A stretch of 53,164 nt of DNA from Brevibacterium sp. ZH18 (lineage in GTDB: Bacteria > Actinomycetota > Actinomycetes > Actinomycetales > Brevibacteriaceae): assembly GCF_022748595.1 (NCBI RefSeq), contig NZ_JALDSX010000026.1:1-53164 (forward strand), given 5' to 3'. The notes under the pieces were generated by a model that saw only the letters and a list, made by a program, of their open reading frames with translations, searched no databases and was not told the origin of the DNA. Made by a program: the position numbers and the translations under genes. Below are positions 8,937 to 16,119 of the stretch, piece after piece (the stretch's first letter is position 1; every line of letters begins with the position of its first letter).

Positions 8937-9907
8937 GCTCGGCATCGGTCAGCTCCGCGCAGGCCTCCTCGCGCGTCTCTGCCGATATCCTCGCCGCCGG
9001 CGCCGTCTGCTGGCGCAGCGGACCTGACGGTCTCGAAGTCGCCCTCATCCACCGCCCTCGGTACAACGACTGGTCGTGGCCCAAGGGCAAGGTGGAGTCC
9101 GGTGAGACTCTGCCCGAAACCGCGATCCGCGAGGTCAGGGAGGAGACGGGACTCGACATCCACCTCGGCGTCCCCCTACCCACCGCCGAGTACATGGTCG
9201 GCGGCAAGAACCTCAAGAAGGTCTTCTACTGGTCCGCCCAGGTCACGGGCGAGCACTCGTTCACACCGATGAACAAACGCGAAGTCGACGAGGTGCGTTG
9301 GTTCCCCGTCGGCGAAGCGCGAACCAAGCTGACCTCGTATGCTGATCGCGATCAGCTCGATGCGCTCGAGACCTACGACGCGACCGATGCCCTACGGGCC
9401 TGGCCGCTCATCCTCGTACGGCACGGAAAGGCGTTCCCGCGCGCGAAGTGGCATGAGACCGAACATGTGCGCCCGCTGCTGGCGCTGGGCACCCGGCAGG
9501 CCATGGCGCTGACCGGCCTGCTCTCCGCCTGGGAGACGAAGAAGCTCATCTCGAGTCCGTGGAAGCGGTGCATGGCCACGCTCGCTCCGCTGGCGGCGGC
9601 AACCGGCAAGACGATCAAGAAGGCCTCGTGCCTAAGCGAGAAGTCGACAGCGGCGAATCCGGACAAGACCATCCGCTTCATCGAGAAGCTGCTCGCCAAA
9701 GGCAAGCCCGTCATCTACTGCACCCACCGCCCGGTTCTGCCGACGATCCTCGAGATCTACACGCAGCACTCACCGAAGCGGATCTCCGAGAAGCTGCCGA
9801 AGACGGACCCGTATCTCAAGCCCGGCGAGGTCCTCATCGCCTATGTGCGACCGGGTGCCGTGCCGCGCATCGTCGACATCGAGCGCATCCGCCCAATCGA
9901 CTCCTGA
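8933..9907 (+). CDS. NUDIX hydrolase / histidine phosphatase fusion (MutT1 type)
   Basis: 324 residues. Residues about 20-145 are a NUDIX domain with a complete box: GKVESGE ... REVREETGL. Residues about 160-324 are a phosphoglycerate-mutase-like histidine phosphatase domain starting at [10 protein letters not shown], which holds the phospho-accepting His. Mycobacterial MutT1 has this same two-domain build and cleaves 8-oxo-(d)GTP and diadenosine polyphosphates; the same substrates are likely here. The GTG start lies in GCGTGAGC, sharing 4 bp with the ppk stop, so translation is coupled. It closes the glnR-mshD-ppk operon. Confidence 0.85.
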   Translation: MSSASVSSAQASSRVSADILAAGAVCWRSGPDGLEVALIHRPRYNDWSWPKGKVESGETLPETAIREVREETGLDIHLGVPLPTAEYMVGGKNLKKVFYWSAQVTGEHSFTPMNKREVDEVRWFPVGEARTKLTSYADRDQLDALETYDATDALRAWPLILVRHGKAFPRAKWHETEHVRPLLALGTRQAMALTGLLSAWETKKLISSPWKRCMATLAPLAAATGKTIKKASCLSEKSTAANPDKTIRFIEKLLAKGKPVIYCTHRPVLPTILEIYTQHSPKRISEKLPKTDPYLKPGEVLIAYVRPGAVPRIVDIERIRPIDS

Positions 9908-10067
9908 GGCACTCGCTTCTGAGTCCGAGAAACTGGTGTTCTCCCTGGTCCCAGCGGTGCTGTGAATCGCGCGCCGGACGGGTACGCAGAGCCGCCTCGG
10001 CGGTCACGCTTTCACAGATCCGGGACTTCATGTGACCGAGCACTCAGGTGGAATCCGAGCCTTCAGG

Positions 10068-10089
10068 TTTCATTCACCTTCCATTCATC
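10068..10089 (+). promoter_or_regulatory. Pho-box-like double 11-bp repeat before pstS
   Basis: TTTCATTCACC (10068-10078) is followed directly by TTCCATTCATC (10079-10089). The units are 11 bp long and in phase, like the direct-repeat units bound by PhoP in actinobacteria (core resembling GTTCACC). They lie about 95 bp upstream of the pstS GTG, a fitting activator position. Binding is inferred from pattern only. Confidence 0.5.
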
Positions 10090-10182
10090 CAGCCACTCCC
10101 CAGGCTTTACGCATGATCCTTAGCGTGGGACACGAAAGATCGAGACATCTCGAGCTGTGTTCTCAAATCGAAAGGCATCTTC

Positions 10183-11286
10183 GTGAAGCTGAAGCACCTT
10201 GCCCCATCCGCTGCCATCCTGGCAGTCGGCGCACTCACCCTGTCGGCCTGCGGCGGAGCATCCGCCACCGGAGAGGAAGCATCCGGCGGTGGCAATAGTG
10301 ACCTGAAGGGCACGCTCACCGGCATCGGCGCCTCCTCGCAGAAGGCCGCGATGGACGCGTGGACGGCAGACTTCACCTCGGAGAACTCCGGAGTCACCGT
10401 CAACTACTCTCCCGACGGGTCGGGCGCAGGTCGCGAGCAGTTCCTCGCGGGCAACGCTCAGTTCGCCGGTTCCGATGCCCACCTCGACGATGACGAGGTC
10501 AAGCAGGGCAAAGAAGCGTGCGGCGCCGACGGTGCCTTCGAGTTCCCGGTCTACATCTCCCCGATCGCTGTGGCGTTCAACGTCAAGGGCGTCGACAACC
10601 TCAACCTCTCCCCTGACACGATCGCAAAGATCTTCAAGGGCGACATCACCAACTGGAACGACAAGGCCATCAAGGCCGACAACCCGGACGCGAAGCTCCC
10701 CGATCTCAAGATCACCGCAGTCCACCGCGCCGACGACTCGGGAACGACCGAGAACTTCGCCGAGTACCTCAAGGCCACCGCTGAGAAGACCTGGGACGCA
10801 GAGGTCAGCGGAGACTTCCCGAAGGACTTCGGCGGCGAAGCAGCTCAGGGCACCGACGGTGTCGTCCAGACCGTGACCGACACCGACGGAGCCATCGGCT
10901 ACGCCGACGCCTCGGCAGTCGGATCGCTGTCCAAGGCCAAGGTGAAGGTCGGCGACGAGTTCGTCGAGCTCTCCGCTGATGCCGCGACCAAGGTCGTCGA
11001 CGCCTCGGACAAGGTCGAGGGACGCGGCGAAGGCGACCTCGCCTTCGACCTGGCTCGCGACACCAAGGAATCGGGCGCCTACCCGATCGTCCTGGTCTCC
11101 TACCACCTCGTCTGCTCGTCCTACAAGGACCAGGAGACCGTGGACATGGTCAAGGCCTGGGAGAAGTTCGTTATCTCCGAGAAGGGCCAGAAGTCGGCTG
11201 CGGACTCCGCAGGCTCGGCTCCGCTGTCCGACGACCTGCGTTCGCAGATCGAAACCGTCATCGACTCCATCAAGGTTGCAGGCTGA
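10183..11286 (+). CDS. pstS: phosphate-binding lipoprotein PstS
   Basis: 367 residues, the periplasm-side (membrane-anchored) phosphate receptor of the Pst ABC importer. A lipoprotein signal peptide ends in the lipobox LSAC, with Cys23 as the lipid-modified residue, followed by a Gly/Ser-rich spacer. Phosphate-binding segments are visible: TGIGASSQKAA near the start of the mature domain, DGSGAGREQFL, FAGSDAHL and RADDSGTTENF. The start is GTG at 10183 with AAAGG upstream. It is the first gene of pstSCAB, and a hairpin follows its stop, which probably keeps PstS more abundant than the membrane parts. Confidence 0.95.
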   Translation: MKLKHLAPSAAILAVGALTLSACGGASATGEEASGGGNSDLKGTLTGIGASSQKAAMDAWTADFTSENSGVTVNYSPDGSGAGREQFLAGNAQFAGSDAHLDDDEVKQGKEACGADGAFEFPVYISPIAVAFNVKGVDNLNLSPDTIAKIFKGDITNWNDKAIKADNPDAKLPDLKITAVHRADDSGTTENFAEYLKATAEKTWDAEVSGDFPKDFGGEAAQGTDGVVQTVTDTDGAIGYADASAVGSLSKAKVKVGDEFVELSADAATKVVDASDKVEGRGEGDLAFDLARDTKESGAYPIVLVSYHLVCSSYKDQETVDMVKAWEKFVISEKGQKSAADSAGSAPLSDDLRSQIETVIDSIKVAG

Positions 11287-11323
11287 AATTTGGCCTCTGA
11301 CCTGGTAATTCGATAAGTCGAAG

Positions 11324-11352
11324 AGCGGCGCAGCTCCCACTGCGCCGCTTTT
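11324..11352 (+). terminator. pstS-pstC intergenic hairpin (partial terminator)
   Basis: A perfect 10-bp GC-rich stem (AGCGGCGCAG / CTGCGCCGCT), 6-nt loop, followed by TTTT. It sits 38 bp after pstS and 55 bp before pstC. In an operon this is typical of partial termination or of a 3' stabiliser for the pstS message. Confidence 0.75.
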
Positions 11353-11406
11353 CGGTGTCTCAGGATCCGCCCGTCGGATCCATCGCAAGTTTCTTGAGGA
11401 GCACTT

Positions 11407-12414
11407 GTGCCGACCAGCACACAGACCACAGTCTCCGGCCCTGCCGGAGCACCTGATCCGGACTCGCGACCCGCGTCCGGACCAGCCCAGACGCCGAAGG
11501 CCGTCGTCCGACCCGGCGACCGGATCTTCTCGGCAGCGACACTCATCGCCGGCATCCTGATCCTGCTCATCCTGGCAGGAGTCGCCCTGTTCCTTCTGGC
11601 ACAGTCCAAGGACACGATCAACGCTCAGATCAGTGATCCGAGCTCGATCACCGGCGGTCACGGCTTCTTCGCCTATGTCTGGCCCCTCGTCGTCGGCACG
11701 CTGATCTCCTCAGCCATCGCTCTGCTCGTGGCCACACCGTTCGCGTTGGGCATTGCACTGTTCACCACACACATGGCCCCGCGCAAGCTCGCCCCGGTCC
11801 TCGGCTACGTCATCGACCTCCTCGCTGCGATCCCGTCCGTCGTCTACGGACTGTGGGGCATCGCCCTGGCCGGCAACCTCACAGCCTTCTACCTGTGGCT
11901 GTCGAAGTGGTTCGGCTGGATCCCGATCTTCGCCCCCGACGCCGACGGTTCGGTGTCGAACACCGGCCGCACTCTGCTGACAGCTTCGCTCGTGCTCTCG
12001 ATCATGATCCTTCCGATCATCACCTCCCTGACCCGTGAGATCTTCCTGCAGACTCCTCGCCTGCAGGAGGAAGCTGCCCTTGCCCTCGGTGCCACCCGAT
12101 GGGAGATGATCCGCATGTCGGTGCTGCCGTTCGGAAAGTCGGGCATCGCTTCGGCGACCATGCTCGGCCTCGGCCGTGCGCTCGGCGAGACCATGGCTGT
12201 GGCGATGATCCTCTCCCCCGGACTGCTCACCGCATCGCTGGTCGTCAGCGGCAACCAGACCATCGCCTCCGAGATCGCACAGAACTTCCCAGAGGCGGCC
12301 GGTCTGCGTCTGTCCGAGCTGATCACGGTCGGCCTGGTCCTCTTCGTCATCACCTTGCTGGTGAACATGGCGGCGCGTGCAATTGTTGCCAAAACCTCAG
12401 TGAAGGGCAGTTGA
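11407..12414 (+). CDS. pstC: phosphate ABC transporter permease PstC
   Basis: 335 residues, inner-membrane subunit of the Pst importer. After a 35-residue Pro/Ser-rich cytosolic N-terminus come about six membrane spans. The ABC permease EAA loop is clear in EEAALALGATRWEMIRMSVLP (near 222-242) and GRALGETMAVAM follows. GTG start at 11407 with GAGGAG 5 nt before it. It ends 2 bp before the pstA start. Known role: with PstA it forms the channel, powered by PstB. Confidence 0.93.
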   Translation: MPTSTQTTVSGPAGAPDPDSRPASGPAQTPKAVVRPGDRIFSAATLIAGILILLILAGVALFLLAQSKDTINAQISDPSSITGGHGFFAYVWPLVVGTLISSAIALLVATPFALGIALFTTHMAPRKLAPVLGYVIDLLAAIPSVVYGLWGIALAGNLTAFYLWLSKWFGWIPIFAPDADGSVSNTGRTLLTASLVLSIMILPIITSLTREIFLQTPRLQEEAALALGATRWEMIRMSVLPFGKSGIASATMLGLGRALGETMAVAMILSPGLLTASLVVSGNQTIASEIAQNFPEAAGLRLSELITVGLVLFVITLLVNMAARAIVAKTSVKGS

Positions 12415-12416
12415 GA

Positions 12417-13556
12417 ATGTTGACTACCTCAGACAATTCGACGGCCAAGTCGCGCACCCTGACTTCGAAGCAGCTGCCCAAGGCCACACCGTGGGTCATC
12501 GCCGTCGCCTCGATCATCGTCGCGATCATCATCAGCTTCATCGCCTTCGGCGGGTTCAACATTCCCGTCGTCGCGGTCCTCGCCGGCCTCATCAACATCG
12601 TGGCCGTCTTCGCGCTCTCCATGTCCTACGAAGGCCGCCGCAAAGCCACTGACCGCGCGGCCACGACGATCGTCACCTCTTCGTTCATCCTCGCCTGCGT
12701 TCCCCTCATCTCGTTGCTGTGGCTGACAGTCTCCAAGGGCGGCGCCGCCATCAACGGCGACCTCCTCTCTCGCACGATGCTCGGGATGAAGGGTGTCCTC
12801 GATCAGCAGTACGTTGCTGGTGAGGCCACCTTGTCCGGCGGTTTCTACCATGCGATCGTCGGCACCGTGCTCATCACCGTCGCCGCCTGCATCATCTCGA
12901 TCCCCATTGGTGTGCTGACAGCGATCTACCTCGTCGAGTACTCGGGCAAGAACAAGCTGGGCAAGGCCATCACCTTCCTCGTCGACGTGATGACGGGCAT
13001 TCCCTCGATCGTCGCCGGTCTCTTCGCCTTCGCCCTGTTCTCAACGATCGCGAACGTCATCATGCCGGGTGCCGCAGGCATCGCGAAGACCGGTTTCACA
13101 GCTGCCGTCGCCCTGTCGGTGCTCATGATCCCGATCGTCGTGCGCAACACCGAGGAGATCCTGCGGCTGGTGCCGATGGACCTCCGCGAAGCCTCGTACG
13201 CCCTGGGCGTGCCGAAGTGGAAGACGATCGTCAAGATCGTTCTGCCCACCTCGGTGTCGGGCATCCTCTCCGGTGTCACCATCGCCATCGCGCGTGTCAT
13301 CGGCGAGACCGCACCGATCATGGTCACGGCCGGGTTCGCGAAGACGCTCAACTGGAACCTGTTCTCCGGCTGGATGTCGACGCTGCCGACCTACATCTAC
13401 GATTCGCAGCTGCGCCCGGTCTCCCCCGGCGACGCCGCTCTGGCAAGCTCGGAGCGTGCGTGGGCGGCAGCCTTGGTCCTCGTCACCCTGGTCATGGTCC
13501 TCAACCTCCTCGCCAGGATCATCGCGAAGGTGCTGGCTCCGAAGGCCGGACGCTGA
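12417..13556 (+). CDS. pstA: phosphate ABC transporter permease PstA
   Basis: 379 residues. The ATG at 12417 lies 2 bp after the pstC stop. The EAA loop reads LREASYALGVPKWKTIVKI (near 258-276), followed by ARVIGETAPIM, both typical of PstA. There are two extra hydrophobic helices in the first 90 residues before the conserved permease core, making it longer than the roughly 300 residues of E. coli PstA; this is common in actinobacteria. Pairs with PstC in the membrane. The gene is separated from pstB by 147 bp with repeats. Confidence 0.92.
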   Translation: MLTTSDNSTAKSRTLTSKQLPKATPWVIAVASIIVAIIISFIAFGGFNIPVVAVLAGLINIVAVFALSMSYEGRRKATDRAATTIVTSSFILACVPLISLLWLTVSKGGAAINGDLLSRTMLGMKGVLDQQYVAGEATLSGGFYHAIVGTVLITVAACIISIPIGVLTAIYLVEYSGKNKLGKAITFLVDVMTGIPSIVAGLFAFALFSTIANVIMPGAAGIAKTGFTAAVALSVLMIPIVVRNTEEILRLVPMDLREASYALGVPKWKTIVKIVLPTSVSGILSGVTIAIARVIGETAPIMVTAGFAKTLNWNLFSGWMSTLPTYIYDSQLRPVSPGDAALASSERAWAAALVLVTLVMVLNLLARIIAKVLAPKAGR

Positions 13557-13567
13557 TGGCGCACTGA

Positions 13568-13632
13568 CGCCCGCTGGGCTCGCGCCCGCTGGACTCGCAG
13601 GCGCCCGCTGGACTCGCGACTGCAGTCCAGCG
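13568..13632. repeat. three 15-nt direct repeats plus hairpin between pstA and pstB
   Basis: CGCCCGCTGGRCTCG occurs three times: 13568-13582 (one mismatch, GGG for GGA), 13583-13597 and 13602-13616. The last copy forms the left arm of a 9-bp stem (13606-13614) with 13624-13632 (AGTCCAGCG), 9-nt loop. It begins 11 bp after the pstA stop codon inside the operon. Confidence 0.8.
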
Positions 13633-13703
13633 AAACGGCGGACCTGAGTTCTCCACAGACTTACGCAATACTTGCTCCAGACGTTCCTTCGAAAGGAAAC
13701 ACA

Positions 13704-14483
<780 letters not shown>

Positions 14484-14542
14484 TCTGAGGCGGCCTCCGC
14501 CTCCGCCTCCGCCGCCGCTGCCGTAGCCGCAGCCGCAGCCTC

Positions 14543-14605
14543 AAACGGTTGGCATGTTCTGCTCGAACCTGACACTTGGATCGAGCAGAACATGCCAACC
14601 GTTTT
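14543..14605 (+). terminator. 24-bp perfect palindrome after pst operon
   Basis: Arms 14543-14566 and 14581-14604 are exact reverse complements (left arm begins AAACGGTTGGCATG), with a 14-nt loop; the right arm ends in GTTTT. It lies 60 bp after the pstB stop, so it can end pst transcription. The stem is far longer than a normal intrinsic terminator and could instead be a mobile palindromic repeat. Confidence 0.65.
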
Positions 14606-14710
14606 CTGATCTCTTGGCACATGCGCTCCCGGCTGCGTCGACACCTGCGATGCCGACTCCGCCTCGCCAGCCACGTCTGCGCTCCTCCAGCATGATGCTC
14701 CCCCAGCATG

Positions 14711-14805
14711 ATTGAGTGGTTGACGCGCACCCGGTCGGCGATCATTGTTGAAGTTGCGGGCTGCTTGCTGAGCCTGTCTTCACAGTCATAGCTCAACCAC
14801 TCAAT
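14711..14805. promoter_or_regulatory. 13-bp inverted arms flanking a promoter
   Basis: ATTGAGTGGTTGA (14711-14723) and its exact reverse complement TCAACCACTCAAT (14793-14805) are 69 bp apart. The left arm runs into TTGACG (14720-14725), 17 bp before CATTGT, a plausible promoter. The right arm abuts the GAGGAG ribosome site of the next gene. Paired operators for a looping repressor, or the ends of a tiny element, would both fit. Confidence 0.5.
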
Positions 14806-14817
14806 GAGGAGAATCCC

Positions 14818-15378
14818 ATGACTCGCAGACTCATCTCCAGCCTGTTCCATTCGGTCGACGGCGTTGCCTCGGCCCCAAACCTCTTCCAGTTCGATTCGTT
14901 CGATGATGATCTGGGCCAGTGGATGACCGGAGCCATCAACCGTGTCGACGACTGCATTCTGGGCAGGACCACCTACGAAGAGTGGGCGGGGTATTGGCCG
15001 AATATGACCTCAGGCGAGGACACGATGTTCGCCGACTTCATCAACTCGACTCCCAAGCACGTCGCGTCGAGGAGCCTGTCCCCCGAAGACATCACCTGGT
15101 CCAATTCGACGCTCGTCACCGGAGACCTCGTTGACTACGTCACAGCACTCAAGGAGGGCCCCGGAGGAGATATTGCGGTGCAGGGCTCACTGTCCGTCGT
15201 CAGCCAGCTGCTTGACGCCGAACTCATCGACGCGCTGACCCTAGCGATACATCCCGTGGTCGCTGGCGCAGGCCGCGGAATCTTCGGCGGTGAGGCACCG
15301 AAGCGGCTCGAGTTGACCGATGTGCAGCAGACCGCCAAGGGCAATCTGCTGGTGACCTACGGGCCGCGGCACGACTGA
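14818..15378 (+). CDS. dihydrofolate reductase-fold protein (RibD C-terminal family)
   Basis: 186 residues of the RibD-C/DHFR-like superfamily, NAD(P)H-dependent reductases of mostly unknown substrate. Visible family features: N-terminal RRLISSLFHSVDGVAS, the central ILGRTTYEEW (near 46-55) that holds the nucleotide-binding Gly-Arg-Thr, and the C-terminal GGDIAVQGSLSVVSQLL and HPVVAGAGRGIFG. Start ATG has GAGGAG 6 nt upstream. It stands alone with its own promoter, so a true folate role is not implied; such proteins are often detoxification or lateral RibD-like enzymes. Confidence 0.8.
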   Translation: MTRRLISSLFHSVDGVASAPNLFQFDSFDDDLGQWMTGAINRVDDCILGRTTYEEWAGYWPNMTSGEDTMFADFINSTPKHVASRSLSPEDITWSNSTLVTGDLVDYVTALKEGPGGDIAVQGSLSVVSQLLDAELIDALTLAIHPVVAGAGRGIFGGEAPKRLELTDVQQTAKGNLLVTYGPRHD

Positions 15379-15494
15379 TTACTGCCTTCGGCAGCGGCAA
15401 AGCGTGACTGAATCCCTTCGTCGCATCCGCCTGTACACGGTCTGGGAGTTGCCTCCGCAATCGACCGAACGACCTTCCCAGCAACAGATCGCCG

Positions 15495-15514
15495 ATATAT
15501 CGTTATATATCGTC
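15495..15514 (+). promoter_or_regulatory. AT-rich repeated operator/promoter before padR gene
   Basis: ATATATCGTT and ATATATCGTC lie head to tail (15495-15514) inside GC-rich DNA; together with CG at 15493 they form the palindrome CGATATATCG plus a second half. It is 45 bp ahead of the PadR gene and fits an autoregulated -10 region or PadR operator (inference). Confidence 0.5.
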
Positions 15515-15558
15515 AAGGCAGTACAGCCAGAGCGACACAGCCAGACCTGGAGGTCATC

Positions 15559-16116
15559 ATGAACGAGCCATTCACGCACGGAAGCTTCTCTCGCCGAGGC
15601 GGAGATTGGGGCGGTGCCAACATCTGGGAGGCGGTAGAGCAGCTGCGCTCCTCGTTCTCCCCTAAGCAGCCTTTCCGCATGAACCGCGGGGACGTCCGCG
15701 CCGGAATCCTCACACTGCTGGCCGAGGCACCGATGCACGGCTACCAGATCATCCAAGAGATCGAAGAACGAAGCGGCGGCAGCTGGAAGCCCAGCCCGGG
15801 ATCGGTCTACCCGACTCTGCAGCTGCTCACGGATGAGGGTCTCATCAGCGCGGAGTCCTCGAGCGGGCGCAAGACCTATTCGCTCACCGAGCTCGGACGC
15901 GAGCAGGTCGAAGCCGAGCCTGAGTCCAACGCCCCATGGGAATCGGCGAAGAAACCTGACGCCCCCAGGGCCGCAAACCTGGCCAAGGCCGGTGTCGAGC
16001 TTGCACAGGCAGCAGCTCAGGTCGGCCGTTCCGGCAACAAGGAACAGGTCGCCGAGGCGGTCACCGCACTCGAGGAGACCAAGCGCAAGCTGTATTCGAT
16101 CCTCGCCGAAGACTGA
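15559..16116 (+). CDS. PadR-family transcriptional regulator
   Basis: 185 residues. A 50-residue Gly/Arg-containing leader is followed by the PadR winged helix: ILTLLAEAPMHGYQIIQEIEER (about 51-72), PSPGSVYPTLQLLTDEGLI (about 77-95) and a wing (GRKTYSLTELG). The C-terminal part is a helical, Ala/Glu-rich dimerisation segment. Start ATG has GGAGG 5 nt upstream. It ends 3 bp before the UbiB-like kinase, so both are in one transcript. PadR proteins usually repress their own promoter and a neighbouring membrane or transporter gene and release upon ligand binding; the ligand here is unknown. Confidence 0.85.
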   Translation: MNEPFTHGSFSRRGGDWGGANIWEAVEQLRSSFSPKQPFRMNRGDVRAGILTLLAEAPMHGYQIIQEIEERSGGSWKPSPGSVYPTLQLLTDEGLISAESSSGRKTYSLTELGREQVEAEPESNAPWESAKKPDAPRAANLAKAGVELAQAAAQVGRSGNKEQVAEAVTALEETKRKLYSILAED

Positions 16117-16119
16117 CGG

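Larger units (their letters stand above)
14484..14817. other. 334-bp intergenic region with palindromes
   Basis: No gene. From 14491 to 14541 runs a GCC/TCC/GCA triplet-rich tract (repeated CCGCCT, then CCGCAG). It is followed by a 24+24 perfect inverted repeat (14543-14604). From 14711 to 14805 two 13-bp inverted arms flank the putative promoter of the next gene. CAGCATGAT also occurs twice close together near 14690-14712. Confidence 0.75.

Noticed and set aside
7116..8945. 609-codon open frame antisense to ppk
   Set aside because: It mirrors codon bias of ppk (GC-rich third positions), is full of acidic/Val-Arg runs, lacks any domain, and ppk is certain on the other strand. Same reasoning for the long antisense frames over pstS-pstC, the GntP permease and the MHS transporter.
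13568..13616. CRISPR-like array in the pst operon
   Set aside because: Repeats are 15 nt, adjacent or with a 4-nt gap, without unique spacers; the same applies to the 12-nt repeat at 21305.
14711..14805. Insertion sequence bounded by 13-bp ends
   Set aside because: Only 95 bp long, no transposase and no target duplication; at most a non-autonomous mini-element, so kept as a regulatory candidate.
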